Notes: generated by a model not told the origin, from the sequence alone. A stretch of DNA of 64,000 nt from Paenarthrobacter histidinolovorans (GCF_014647595.1 NZ_BMPM01000003.1:62001-126000); one strand, 5' to 3'; counted from the first letter of the stretch, positions 29,890 through 38,405 are shown. Numbers and translations are program-made.

Positions 29890-31377
29890 CTAACGGGTGC
29901 CCGTGGCCGAAGCTGCCAGGTCCCGCGCATGCCGCAGCATGGTGACCACCGGTGCGCCGGCGACCAGCTTGCCGTCAACGACGTAGCCTTCTTCGCGGCT
30001 GGCCAGTGCTTCCACCATTCGTTCGCGCCACATGGTTAATTCGCTGTGTCGGGTTGCGTCATCGGCGAGGTTGTTGCGTTCTTGCGGATCGGCGTCGAGG
30101 TCGAACAGTTCCTCGGTGCCTTGGCCGGAACCCCATATGTACTTGTAGTGGCCGTCCGTGAGCCAGTGCAGGTTCTGCCCCCAGTACACGTGTTCGCCGT
30201 GCAGCAGCGCCCGGACGGCGTCAGTGTTTTCACCGCGGATGATCGACGCCAGGGACTTGCCGTCCACGGAATCCGGCACCGGGAGTCCGGCGAGCTCCAG
30301 CAGGGTGGGCATGATGTCCCTGAGTTCCACTACGTGGTCCACCACGGTTCCGCGGGCTGCATGCTCCGCAGTGGGTGCGTTGGCGATGATGAAGGGGACG
30401 CGCGCCGAGCCCTCATAAGGCACCGCCTTGCGGAACATATGATGATCGCCCATCATCTCGCCGTGGTCGCTGGTAAAGGCGATGACTGTATTCCGGTCGA
30501 GACCGAAGTCTGCCAGCGACTCCTTGATCCGGTTGATCTGCAGGTCGATTTGGGCCATTAACCCGTAGTATCCCGCTCTGGCTCTGTGTACAACGTGGTC
30601 GGGAATCCTGCCGTAGCTCGCCTGGTAGTCGCCGTCCTGCCGGTGGCTGTCCCAGTGGTGTTCCCAGTTGCCCTCCACCGGTTCAAAGGCAGGAATGCCG
30701 AGGTACTGTTCGAAAGCCCACGACGGCGGATCGTACGGTGGATGGGGGCGATGGAAGGACAAGTACAGGAAGAAGGGCTTGACGGGGTCGCGCCGGTGCA
30801 TCCATTCAATGGCCTTGGTGCCGATCCAGTGGGTTGGATGCAGATTTTCTGCTTTGTCCCACGGGCGGGCGACGATGGAATTGCAGTTGACGCCGTGGTC
30901 GAAGTACTCGGATTCGGGGCCCATGCCGGGTTGTGTCCGGAGCCAAGGCACGTAGTCGTCAAACATCGCGAAATGCTGCCGGTGTTCCCGTCTGGCGTGG
31001 TGAAGGTAGCCGTCGTGGAGGATGACGTCGTCGAAACCGAGCCTCGAGCGTTCCGGCCATACGTGCATCTTTCCTATGGCCTGCGTGTGGTATCCGCCCT
31101 TTCTGAACTCCTCTTGTACCGTCACCGGGTGGACAGCATGGAAAGGGACGCCGTCGTTGTAGCCAACCCGGCCGTGCCGTTCCTGTGACTGCCCGGTGAA
31201 CAGGGCTGCGCGGGCCGGCACACACGAGGGCGTAGCAGAATAGCCCTTGGAGAATCGGACTCCGTTCCTGGCGAGTTCGTCGAGGTGGGGTGTTTCCACA
31301 TGCGGGTGACCGTCCGAGGACAGGCAGTCACCCCTCCACTCGTCCACGCAGATCAGGATGACGTTGGGCTGGTTCAT
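29890..31377 (-). CDS. Sulfatase-family hydrolase
   Basis: Alkaline-phosphatase-superfamily sulfatase of 495 residues. The N-terminal metal site is ILICVDEWRGD. The activation motif is SCVPARAALFTG with Cys at residue 52; CxPxR is the consensus for conversion to formylglycine. FTSDHGEMMGDH is a second metal-site motif. No signal peptide is visible, so it should be cytoplasmic. No formylglycine-generating enzyme or transporter is adjacent. The substrate cannot be read, and a phosphonate or choline-sulfate type enzyme is possible. Confidence 0.88.
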   Translation of the reverse strand: MNQPNVILICVDEWRGDCLSSDGHPHVETPHLDELARNGVRFSKGYSATPSCVPARAALFTGQSQERHGRVGYNDGVPFHAVHPVTVQEEFRKGGYHTQAIGKMHVWPERSRLGFDDVILHDGYLHHARREHRQHFAMFDDYVPWLRTQPGMGPESEYFDHGVNCNSIVARPWDKAENLHPTHWIGTKAIEWMHRRDPVKPFFLYLSFHRPHPPYDPPSWAFEQYLGIPAFEPVEGNWEHHWDSHRQDGDYQASYGRIPDHVVHRARAGYYGLMAQIDLQINRIKESLADFGLDRNTVIAFTSDHGEMMGDHHMFRKAVPYEGSARVPFIIANAPTAEHAARGTVVDHVVELRDIMPTLLELAGLPVPDSVDGKSLASIIRGENTDAVRALLHGEHVYWGQNLHWLTDGHYKYIWGSGQGTEELFDLDADPQERNNLADDATRHSELTMWRERMVEALASREEGYVVDGKLVAGAPVVTMLRHARDLAASATGTR

Positions 31378-31438
31378 CGGAGTGGTTCCTTTGCCGTAGG
31401 AAACTGTTGAGACAACCCTAAGGGGAGAAAGGCCATTA

Positions 31439-32008
31439 ATGCTTGAACATGACTCAGATAAGGCATTTTTGATCGCAAGCGATCACGATTATGCGGGCGA
31501 TGTGTGGTTGATTCCCCTGAAGAGGCTCGACGCCGATGCCCGCGCTGTCCAGCTTGGCGCCGTGGCGGACATGTCCATCGGGGATGAGCAGCGCGAGTTT
31601 GTGGGGGACCCGTTGCGCATGATGTTGCTAGCACTGGAGGAAGAGTCCAGGCTGCCCTACGTCATTGAGTCGGGCGGCGTGGGCGCAGGGGTGCTCACTC
31701 TGCAGAGCGGCGCGGCATCGCTGGCAGGGTGGGCGGATGATGATTCCGCATGGCTGCTCAGGGGTTTCCTTATCGACGCCGGGAGCCAGGGGCGTGGGCT
31801 GGGTACCATGGCTGCCCGGGCTGCCGTGGCCGAAGCCCGCAAACTTACGGCGCGGCTGGGAGGCGAACAGTCCGGCGTCGTGCTTTCTGTCAATGAACGC
31901 AACCCCGCAGGGTTGGCCGCCTACAAGAAGGCCGGCTTTATGGACCGCGGGCAATATCTGGGCGGCAACTCCGGGCCGCAGAGGACCATGTTCAAGGCCT
32001 TCGGCTGA
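31439..32008 (+). CDS. GNAT-family N-acetyltransferase
   Basis: Acetyl-CoA-dependent acetyltransferase of 189 residues. The acetyl-CoA pyrophosphate loop is in GSQGRGLGTMAARAAV at about residues 119-134. The later VNERNPAGLAAYKKAGF is the typical last GNAT motif. It is divergent from the sulfatase, with a GGAG/AAAGG ribosome-binding site before the ATG. The substrate is unknown. Confidence 0.87.
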   Translation: MLEHDSDKAFLIASDHDYAGDVWLIPLKRLDADARAVQLGAVADMSIGDEQREFVGDPLRMMLLALEEESRLPYVIESGGVGAGVLTLQSGAASLAGWADDDSAWLLRGFLIDAGSQGRGLGTMAARAAVAEARKLTARLGGEQSGVVLSVNERNPAGLAAYKKAGFMDRGQYLGGNSGPQRTMFKAFG

Positions 32009-32113
32009 CGGGGGAGGCGCCATCGCTGACGGGCCGGGAGCGCGTGTTGCACATAAAACTAAGCATCCTTATAGACTTGGTGTGTCACTGATCTCGAATC
32101 GGAGGGAACGTCC

Positions 32114-32467
32114 ATGGAATACAACGGAAGCCCCACTGAAAGGGCAATTCCTGCCGGAGAACTCGACCGGCGCCACGTGGGTCAATCGGTTAGCTTCCAA
32201 CCCAATGACTTCACGGTGGTCTTCGGCACCATCGCAGGCATCGCGCGGACTGAGGCCCTTGTCTATCTGTCCCTCGACGGAGTTGGCGGCGGAACGCATC
32301 TAAAGGATGAATACGACCTGTCCATCGATCACAAGGTTTTCCTGCAGCTCGACCCCCTGGGCAGCGCAGAAAAGGGCCTTTCCGAGGCGGCAAGCTTCGT
32401 CAAGGAGAAGCTTGATGAGATCACCAGGAACCTCAGGGATCGTGATCAGGGGAAGTCTGAGCAGTAG
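32114..32467 (+). CDS. Uncharacterised 117-residue protein
   Basis: Not recognised. It has a beta-rich middle (QSVSFQPNDFTVVFGTIAGI and LVYLSLDGVGG) followed by a C-terminal amphipathic helix (AEKGLSEAASFVKEKLDEI) and a charged tail. There is no signal peptide or membrane segment. A GGAGGGAA ribosome-binding site precedes the ATG, and a strong terminator follows. It is the last chromosomal gene before the integrated element. Before integration it would have converged on glnA. Confidence 0.75.
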   Translation: MEYNGSPTERAIPAGELDRRHVGQSVSFQPNDFTVVFGTIAGIARTEALVYLSLDGVGGGTHLKDEYDLSIDHKVFLQLDPLGSAEKGLSEAASFVKEKLDEITRNLRDRDQGKSEQ

Positions 32468-32478
32468 TACCTGAACAC

Positions 32479-32519
32479 AAAAAGGCCAGCCCCATCCTCG
32501 CGGATGGGGCTGGCCTTTT
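32479..32519. terminator. Strong terminator, originally shared with glnA
   Basis: A long perfect stem (AAAAGGCCAGCCCCATCC and its complement) around TCGC, with A-run and T-run on the two sides, so it can work in both directions. It lies 16 bp outside the left attachment repeat. Before integration it would have terminated glnA on the minus strand as well as the 32114 gene on the plus strand. Confidence 0.85.
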
Positions 32520-32535
32520 CAGTGTGCCCAGGGCT

Positions 32536-32560
32536 TAGACGCCGTAGTAGAGCTCGAACT
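32536..32560. repeat. attL core (25-bp direct repeat)
   Basis: A 25-bp sequence identical to 48695-48719 at the 3' end of glnA. Read on the minus strand it encodes the last glnA residues (ELYYGV). The flanking base here makes the stop TAA, while the right copy has TAG. Confidence 0.9.
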
Positions 32561-32652
32561 AAACAATGCTGATTGTGGGTAGTTGAGAGCGGTTGAATAC
32601 CGCTAAATGTAGGGGATTGCCGGCTGTTGGGGATGGTGCAATATTGGCCGTT

Positions 32653-32682
32653 TGTGGACCTTTTGCGGACTCGTTGCGGACT
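32653..32682 (+). repeat. 11-bp-spaced integrase arm-type repeats, left end
   Basis: TGCGGACT occurs at 32664 and 32675 and a variant, TGTGGACC, at 32653, all 11 bp apart. The same octamer with the same spacing occurs near the right end (48649 and 48660), so these are likely arm-binding sites of the integrase. Confidence 0.6.
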
Positions 32683-32688
32683 GGGCAA

Positions 32689-32694
32689 TAGGCT
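32689..32694 (+). promoter_or_regulatory. -10 element of the 32701 HTH gene (leaderless start)
   Basis: TAGGCT is followed by 6 bp and ATG 32701. The arm-type repeats lie just upstream, where the -35 region should be, so integrase binding could affect this promoter. Confidence 0.5.
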
Positions 32695-32700
32695 TTAGCC

Positions 32701-32961
32701 ATGACAACAAACGACGTATTTCAGCCCGAACAGGTCTTTACGGTCACAGAGGTGGCTGAATGGCTCCAGATCAGCAATAACCAGGTGACGTTGCTTGCTA
32801 AGCGTGAAGGCTGGCCACATATGAAAGTGGGCAACAGGCTGCGCTTCACTTCATCCCAGTTGAAGGACATTGCTGAGTTACTGAACGCGCCGGCGCCAGT
32901 ACCAGTAGAGCCGCGCCGGAAGATAGGGTCCCGGTCCCGTCAACGCAGGATCACGGACTAG
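32701..32961 (+). CDS. Excisionase/AlpA-like HTH protein (left end)
   Basis: Small DNA-binding protein of 86 residues. A MerR-type winged helix covers about residues 11-62 (FTVTEVAEWLQISNNQVTLL, then HMKVGNRLRFTSSQLKDI). The tail is basic. It lies just inside attL, next to the arm-type repeats, and has its own leaderless promoter. A role as excisionase or directionality factor is likely, but an excisionase usually lies next to the integrase, which here is at the other end. Confidence 0.75.
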   Translation: MTTNDVFQPEQVFTVTEVAEWLQISNNQVTLLAKREGWPHMKVGNRLRFTSSQLKDIAELLNAPAPVPVEPRRKIGSRSRQRRITD

Positions 32962-32976
32962 CCGTTAAATGGGGAA

Positions 32977-33005
32977 GGGGTCCGTGACACCACATCACGG
33001 ACCCC
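32977..33005. terminator. Hairpin after the 32701 gene
   Basis: An 11-bp perfect stem (GGGGTCCGTGA / TCACGGACCCC) with a 7-base loop lies 15 bp after the stop. The T-run is poor, but the position fits a terminator. Confidence 0.6.
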
Positions 33006-33048
33006 TCAAAGCATTTCTTCAAACCACCACGTTTGAACTGCTATTAGA

Positions 33049-33237
33049 TTAACAGAAATGCAGATTAGCGCAAGTCAGCCGATCGAAGATCTGCAAAAAT
33101 GTGTATCGGGGCTTTCGTGGCAGGTACTCCGGATCCGGCTCCATATCCTCATAGAGGCTACGCACAACCACGCCGGCACGGTCCGCATCCAACTCGGCCA
33201 TCATCTTCGGCTAACCATCAGGACCAAACTTCGCCAT
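33049..33237 (-). pseudogene. Small phage-like ORF with an in-frame stop
   Basis: On the minus strand, ATG 33237 opens MAKFGPDG, then a TAG (33211-33213), then PKMMAELDADRAGVVVRSL, EDMEPDPEYLPRKPRYTF and on to a stop at 33049. The acidic and proline pattern looks like a real small protein split by a nonsense codon, or one starting at the later ATG-ATG pair. It lies in the otherwise gene-free stretch 32962-33323, which otherwise holds only two hairpins. Confidence 0.35.
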
Positions 33238-33282
33238 GAATCGGACAGTGCAAGGTGGGTGTGTGAGCAGTGTAGGGCAGCG

Positions 33283-33314
33283 AAAAGGCGCCCCACCACG
33301 TGATGGGGCGCCTT
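33283..33314 (-). terminator. Terminator of the 84-residue gene
   Basis: An 11-bp stem (AAGGCGCCCCA / TGGGGCGCCTT) followed on the minus strand by a run of T, 9 bp after the stop of the 33324-33578 gene. Confidence 0.75.
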
Positions 33315-33323
33315 ACTACGGGA

Positions 33324-33578
33324 CTAGAAGCCCTTGTTTTCTGTTGTCGTTCGCTTGTGTAGCACCAGCACGTCAAAATCGGGAACCCTGGACGTTTCCT
33401 GAATCTCGGACTTGGTGACCGTGTAGTCAGCGCGATCCAGATCCGCAATGGATCCTTTGATGAGGGTCATTTCACCGGTCTCCACAAGCGGCTTGACCAC
33501 CGTGTAGATAGTTCCGTCCTCGTCCACGAAGACATCGCCGCGGGTTAGTGATCCTTGAGGTGCAAAGTAGTTAGTCAT
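33324..33578 (-). CDS. Uncharacterised 84-residue element protein
   Basis: Not recognised. It is predicted to be beta-rich (RGDVFVDEDGTIYTVVKPL, GEMTLIKGSIADL) with a basic C-terminus. There are no membrane segments. It is a single-gene unit with its own -10 element (TATGAT, 6 bp before the ATG) and its own terminator. That layout is typical of prophage cargo genes expressed in the lysogen. Confidence 0.7.
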   Translation of the reverse strand: MTNYFAPQGSLTRGDVFVDEDGTIYTVVKPLVETGEMTLIKGSIADLDRADYTVTKSEIQETSRVPDFDVLVLHKRTTTENKGF

Positions 33579-33584
33579 CCGATC

Positions 33585-33590
33585 ATCATA
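33585..33590 (-). promoter_or_regulatory. -10 element of the 84-residue gene (leaderless start)
   Basis: On the minus strand TATGAT is followed by 6 bp and ATG 33578, with no ribosome-binding site. Confidence 0.5.
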
Positions 33591-33605
33591 TGCACGCGAA
33601 AGCGC

Positions 33606-34607
33606 TCAAGAATTCTCGTCTTCATCGAACGTACGAGCAATGTCGTCCAGCGAGCCGGCCCACCGGGAAATCCGCTGAGCGACAAGCGAGCGCGTAGAGG
33701 GCCTCCCTGGTGCCTGAGTGATCGTCATCGCCGCATCCACCTCAACCAAGTCATCGGGATTCCATTCCGCCCAAGGACGACCCTCCAGTTCCGACACATC
33801 AATGCTGATGTTGCCAAACTCGGATGCCAGCAACTCCCACTTCTTGCCATGGCTGACAGTGCGCAGAGTGCCGTGGACCGTTACATTCTCTGCATCCAAC
33901 TTCTGTCCCGATATCACCTGGGCAATAAAAACCGCGTCCCGGGCGGACAGGTGGAAGCGAGTGGTGGCATGCAACGGCTGTGACCAAGTCATATCGAGGT
34001 CGAAATGGCTCGTAGATGCAGCTAAGGCAAAACCTTTTAACGCGCTTGCTGCTCGCGGCCCAAGTGAGCGGACTTCGGCGCTAAAAGGCGAGTCGTTCCG
34101 ACCTGGCTGATGGTCAGCGGCTGCGTTAACCAGCACTTCAAGTTCAGACATAACCGCATCAACAAGTTGGGTGTCAGAATCGTTGAACAGTTCACCCTTA
34201 TGGCGCAGCTCTCGTATAGGGTCGAGACGCGGCATGAGGTCCAAGATGATTGATCCAGGGCGCGGGGCAGCGCGTAGCCCGAGAATGGTCTTGGCCGAAA
34301 ACTCCTTAGGGATCGGCCCCCTGATGTTTGTGAAGCCACCGAGTGACGCCCCTATCGCTGTCACGAGCCTTTGGAAGGCCAGCCCCAGCGACGTGACATC
34401 ATCAAGTGCTGCTTCATGCCCGGTGACACCTTGTCCAGAAAGCCTCAGTGCGCCAACGGAGGGAGCGTCTCGGGCGAGGACACTCTTACCTTGGTGGCGT
34501 TCCATGCTTACGCGGCTCAGATCCTCCGCAGACAGAACCGGTTGCGCAGCTATTTCCTCGGCGAATAAACGGCGAAAATCATCGGGGGTGCTAGGCGACG
34601 AATCCAT
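33606..34607 (-). CDS. Uncharacterised protein paired with a nucleotidyltransferase-like gene
   Basis: Not recognised; 333 residues, no membrane segments. The N-terminal half is helical (DDFRRLFAEEIAAQPVL and DDVTSLGLAFQRLVTAIG). The C-terminal third is beta-rich (NVTVHGTLRTVSHGKKWELL, then GNISIDVSELEG) and may be a small OB- or SH3-like fold. I chose ATG 34607, with GGAGGTGG upstream; ATG 34625 is also possible. The start overlaps the upstream nucleotidyltransferase-like gene by 17 bp, so the two are probably made together. A toxin-antitoxin or defence role is a guess. Confidence 0.72.
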   Translation of the reverse strand: MDSSPSTPDDFRRLFAEEIAAQPVLSAEDLSRVSMERHQGKSVLARDAPSVGALRLSGQGVTGHEAALDDVTSLGLAFQRLVTAIGASLGGFTNIRGPIPKEFSAKTILGLRAAPRPGSIILDLMPRLDPIRELRHKGELFNDSDTQLVDAVMSELEVLVNAAADHQPGRNDSPFSAEVRSLGPRAASALKGFALAASTSHFDLDMTWSQPLHATTRFHLSARDAVFIAQVISGQKLDAENVTVHGTLRTVSHGKKWELLASEFGNISIDVSELEGRPWAEWNPDDLVEVDAAMTITQAPGRPSTRSLVAQRISRWAGSLDDIARTFDEDENS

Positions 34608-35133
34608 CCAAGACCACCTCCACATACCCTCGTACCGGTTCCGCGTCCGCTGCGGCGGGGGGCGCCTTACGGTCTAATTTATTTCGTTGCAACCAGTCAT
34701 CCCAGTAGCCCCGAAAAGTGAGTTCACGGTGTTCGTGATCATTTTCGATACCGTTGGTTGCCCGCGGCGTCCAGTGAATGACGTAGCTATCAACAAGCAG
34801 ACCTCGCTGCTTGAGCTGCTCGCCTCCACTGAACAAAGCGACTAGTTGCTTGTCAGCGTCGTCTTGAATGGCATCGTATTCTCGGCCTCGGACAATATAG
34901 ACTGCATCCACATCTCCGGGCTCTTGCTTGCTGGAGAGAAAAGACCCTCCAATCCACACGGCTGCGATTGGCACGACGCCCCTTAGCGTCTCCGTGGCGA
35001 GCTTGAAGTGTTTCCACACGACGTGTCGGCGAGTCTCTCCAAATTGAGTCTCTGGAACGAACTTGGCCTCGACATCCTCCCAAGTCCATCGGTATCTGCC
35101 GGGTGGTAGGAAACTATCTGAGCTGTCAGACAT
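34591..35133 (-). CDS. DUF6932/nucleotidyltransferase-like protein
   Basis: A 180-residue protein with the nucleotidyltransferase hallmark AVWIGGSFLSSKQEPGDVDAVYIV at about residues 58-81: GS followed by DxD. This places it near the minimal nucleotidyltransferase and DUF6932 families. A long C-terminal region holds WTPRATNGIENDHEHREL and a Lys/Asp-rich stretch. The start at ATG 35133 lacks a clear ribosome-binding site, and the frame stays open to 35202. It overlaps the next gene by 17 bp. Enzymatic activity is inferred from the motif only. Confidence 0.7.
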   Translation of the reverse strand: MSDSSDSFLPPGRYRWTWEDVEAKFVPETQFGETRRHVVWKHFKLATETLRGVVPIAAVWIGGSFLSSKQEPGDVDAVYIVRGREYDAIQDDADKQLVALFSGGEQLKQRGLLVDSYVIHWTPRATNGIENDHEHRELTFRGYWDDWLQRNKLDRKAPPAAADAEPVRGYVEVVLDGFVA

Positions 35134-35300
35134 GAACAACGCCGCCAGGACGAAACCTCGACAATTTGCCCCCAAGCCCAAAAACCTAAGAATTGACCAC
35201 ATTGAGCGCCTGACTGACTCTCTATTCTGCTTAATTGAACCACGCGTTGAACCCCTGTGTGCTTGTGGGACATATTGCTTCGGCTCCCGTTACGAGACGG

Positions 35301-35357
35301 CCTCAAACCGCCGTGGGGTCGGGTCGACTTACGGACCCCAACCCACGGCGGTTTGAG
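35301..35357. terminator. Large terminator hairpin before the tape measure gene
   Basis: An extended stem starting CCTCAAACCGCCGTGGG and closing with its complement, around an inner GGGTCG..CGGACCC pairing. It lies just after the tape measure stop (minus strand). It separates the cargo block from the tail gene. Confidence 0.7.
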
Positions 35358-35365
35358 GCAGCGAA

Positions 35366-38335
35366 CTAGCGGCCTTTGCGCATATAGGCGGACGACGCGT
35401 CGGCGTTTCCAATTTCGGATCGCGAAACTTCCGTAGCCACGCCACGGAAAGTGCCAAACACCTGCCCAGAATCAAGGATCAACGTCCCAGTCATTTGGGT
35501 GGGCCCGGAAGTTCCTGCCGCAGCGGCAGGACGAGAAGAAGCAGGAGCCCCAGCCGGCGCATACTCATAAGCCATAGGCTTGATCGGGGTAACGTCCCCA
35601 CCGTTCATCCGGTCAAGGTTGTCGTAACCGATCTTCTTCGCAGCCGCAGCAGTAAGCACGTACTCATCCTTGGACAGGCGAGCATCCACCGAGTCCGAAG
35701 TTGTAGTACCCGGACCGAACACCCGCCCACCAGTCGCAAACGAACCCATGCGGCCCGTACCAGAAGCCCCACCGTTCAAGTCAGGGGCAGTGGAGCGGCG
35801 GTCAACACTGTCGAAATACTCGGTAGTGTAAATGCCGATGCGGACCTGTTTGCCGTCCAGCCCCTCAGCCTTACCCTTCACAGAATCCAAAGTCGCCGAA
35901 GCGTGGTCAGCAATCCACGCATCAATATTCACGTTCTTAGGGATACCCAAAGCCTTGCGAGCCATAGTGTCCGCAGCGTCACCAGTAATACCAAACTGCC
36001 CCGCAGCGGTAATAAGGTCGTCATAACTAGTGCGGAGGCCAGCTTGCAACTGCGCCTGAGCCGCAGCAGACCCCTGAGTCTTCAACGTTTCCTCAGCCGT
36101 CGCAGTAGCCGAAGTCATTGCAGCTTTAGCCACATCATTGAAAGCCGACTGATTAGCACGACCAGCGGCCGTATTGATATCCAGCGTCGTCCCGTTAGTC
36201 GCAACAGAATCAGTCAACTTATCAATGGCGTCTTGATACCCAATCGCGGCATCAGAAGCAGACAAAGACAGGATCCCAGCCGCGAACAACGAAGCCGTGA
36301 AAGCCTCAATGTTCGTGATCGCACCAGAAGCGCTAAGACCAACATCCTCAAGAGCCTTAGACATTTCCTCAGTCAGCGGGGCTGACGCACCAACCTTCGT
36401 CGTGTACGTCTCAACAGCACCACCAGCCTCCTGCATAGAAGCAGGAACCTTACCCATAGCGAAGTCCAGCAACTCCTGCTCAGTCAGGGTCTGACCGGAC
36501 TGGTTAGCTAGCGAGAGAAGCGCGTCCTTGTAACCAGGAAGGTAGTCCAAGGCATCCTTGGCGCTCTTACCGTTCTTCTGAAACTCGGCAGTCAGCGCCT
36601 GGAAGGACTTCGCAGCAGTATCCGCAGCACCGTTTTTGACTAGGCTCCCCATCTGCTCGCCCAGGCCCCTCATCCGGTCCTCAAGCTGTCCAATGTCGCC
36701 CTTAGAACCAGTGACCCACTCACGGAAACCATCAAGGCCCTTATTCAGGGTGACATCCGTGAAGTTCTGATTAGTCAGCCGCTTGATGGCGTCAGCCGCG
36801 TTATCAATCCCCGGCGCGATGCCACCAAGGCTGTCTAGATCCTGAAAAGCAGAATCCAGACCTGAAAGCGAAGCGGCGCCTGACCGGGCTAGGTCCTGGA
36901 CCTTGAGAAGTGCCTGCCCGTAATCCTCGGCGGACTTCGTATGCTTCTCACTGAACACAGCAGAAGCAGCTTGCAAGGCGACCAGCAGCGCAGCAGCCCC
37001 GCCCGCAGCCTTGCCAACATTCGTGATTGCGCTTCTCGCTCGCGAACCGGCAGGGGCGATCCTATTCAACGAGGCATGGAACTCAACGAGTCGCGGCAAC
37101 GCGGTGAGTAACGCTCCACCCAACAAGAGTGCGCCACCAGCCATCCCAGCGATACCAACAGCAGCATTGAGTATCGGGGCAGGGATCTTGCCGACAGCAT
37201 CAATAAGATCCTCAGCGCCCTGCACGATGCCACGCAAAGCCTCAGCAGCAGCACCACCGCCCTTGATCAGAACCGAATCAAACGACCCGCCCAGCTTCTC
37301 AAGATCACCAGCCAACGTGTCCTGCTTGATGCTTGCAGTGACAGCCGCATAGCCTGCGTCGTTGACGTTCTCAATCCACTTCGAAATACCATCCGCGCCC
37401 TGCTCATACAGAACATTCGCCGCACGCACAGCATCAGAACCAAACATCACACCCATAGCCGCATTACGGGCTTCCGGGGTCAGGTCCCGCATCGAGTCCT
37501 TCAAGTTCTGCGAGAACTTCGACAACCCAATGAAATTACCCTGAGCGTCATAAGCACTAATGCCCAACTCAGCCATCTTGTCCGCAGCCTCTTTAGACTG
37601 AGGCGTAAGGCGCTGCAACATCGTCTTCATAGACGTGCCAGCATCAGAACCAATCAACCCGGCAGACGCAAACGCAGCCAACCCGCCAGTGGTTTCCTCA
37701 ATCGTCAACCCAGTAGACGCAGCAACAAGACCCGTCTGGTTCAACGCCATGCCCAGGTCATGCACCGAACCCTGAGCCTTACCAGCACCGGCAGCCAACA
37801 AATCCGCAAGGTGAGGGACCTTATCGCCAGAAAGCTTGAACTGGGTCAACGCCGAAGCGCTAATCTCCGCGGCCTCCGCAACCTCCAACGAACCAGCAGC
37901 AGCCAACGACAACGCACCCTTAAGGCCACCCCCAAGAATGTCCTTCGTGGAAACGCCAGCCTTAGCCAACTCATCAATGCCCTGCGCAGCTTCCTTCGCA
38001 GAGAAGGCCGTATCAGCGCCGGCATTGATGGCAGCCTCTCGCAACAAATCCATGTTCCCGGCAGTCTCATGCGTAGAGGCCTTCACCTCAGCCATAGCAG
38101 AGTCGAACTCCATGAACGACTTCACAGCCAGAACAGCGCCGCCCAACAACGCCCCACCCATGACCATGGACGCCTTGCCAACACGGTCGAAATGTTCCTC
38201 ATTATCCCGAGCGAACTTCGCCGTACGGTTAGCGAAATCCTCCGCAGACTTCGCCGCTGTTTTCATCCCCGACACAAAGTCGGTTACCTTCGCCTCGAGG
38301 GCGATACTGATAGATCGATCCGCGATTGGGACCAC
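35366..38335 (-). CDS. Phage tail tape measure protein
   Basis: Sets tail length and helps DNA ejection in siphophages. It is about 989 residues in the form given. The N-terminal part has the TP901-type tape-measure region (FDSAMAEVKASTHETAGNM, DTAFSAKEAAQGIDELAKAG, LIGSDAGTSMKTMLQRLTP). A hydrophobic segment (LNAAVGIAGMAGGALLLGG) is near residue 400, and an Ala/Gly-rich helical remainder follows. The start is uncertain: the frame is open to 38410, but a terminator hairpin lies at 38382-38405, so I use GTG 38335. No tail tube, tail chaperone or minor tail genes flank it, which is unusual. Confidence 0.85.
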   Translation of the reverse strand: MVPIADRSISIALEAKVTDFVSGMKTAAKSAEDFANRTAKFARDNEEHFDRVGKASMVMGGALLGGAVLAVKSFMEFDSAMAEVKASTHETAGNMDLLREAAINAGADTAFSAKEAAQGIDELAKAGVSTKDILGGGLKGALSLAAAGSLEVAEAAEISASALTQFKLSGDKVPHLADLLAAGAGKAQGSVHDLGMALNQTGLVAASTGLTIEETTGGLAAFASAGLIGSDAGTSMKTMLQRLTPQSKEAADKMAELGISAYDAQGNFIGLSKFSQNLKDSMRDLTPEARNAAMGVMFGSDAVRAANVLYEQGADGISKWIENVNDAGYAAVTASIKQDTLAGDLEKLGGSFDSVLIKGGGAAAEALRGIVQGAEDLIDAVGKIPAPILNAAVGIAGMAGGALLLGGALLTALPRLVEFHASLNRIAPAGSRARSAITNVGKAAGGAAALLVALQAASAVFSEKHTKSAEDYGQALLKVQDLARSGAASLSGLDSAFQDLDSLGGIAPGIDNAADAIKRLTNQNFTDVTLNKGLDGFREWVTGSKGDIGQLEDRMRGLGEQMGSLVKNGAADTAAKSFQALTAEFQKNGKSAKDALDYLPGYKDALLSLANQSGQTLTEQELLDFAMGKVPASMQEAGGAVETYTTKVGASAPLTEEMSKALEDVGLSASGAITNIEAFTASLFAAGILSLSASDAAIGYQDAIDKLTDSVATNGTTLDINTAAGRANQSAFNDVAKAAMTSATATAEETLKTQGSAAAQAQLQAGLRTSYDDLITAAGQFGITGDAADTMARKALGIPKNVNIDAWIADHASATLDSVKGKAEGLDGKQVRIGIYTTEYFDSVDRRSTAPDLNGGASGTGRMGSFATGGRVFGPGTTTSDSVDARLSKDEYVLTAAAAKKIGYDNLDRMNGGDVTPIKPMAYEYAPAGAPASSRPAAAAGTSGPTQMTGTLILDSGQVFGTFRGVATEVSRSEIGNADASSAYMRKGR

Positions 38336-38381
38336 CTCTTTCCGAGCCCCAAGCCGCACGTGCAGCCTGTTTCCGGGCATG

Positions 38382-38405
38382 AAAAAGCCCGCCATGAGCG
38401 GGCTT
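38382..38405 (-). terminator. Terminator upstream of the tape measure gene (repeat copy 1)
   Basis: AAGCCCGC / GCGGGCTT stem with CATGA loop, followed on the minus strand by five or six T. Nearly the same sequence occurs at 42468-42495 upstream of the spike gene. Confidence 0.75.

Noticed and set aside
32536..32560. tRNA gene as the attachment site
   Set aside because: The core matches the glnA coding end, and no cloverleaf can be formed around it.
33058..33303. 81-codon plus-strand frame in the left part of the element
   Set aside because: No ribosome-binding site or TANNNT element; composition is random. The minus strand there shows a more protein-like frame.
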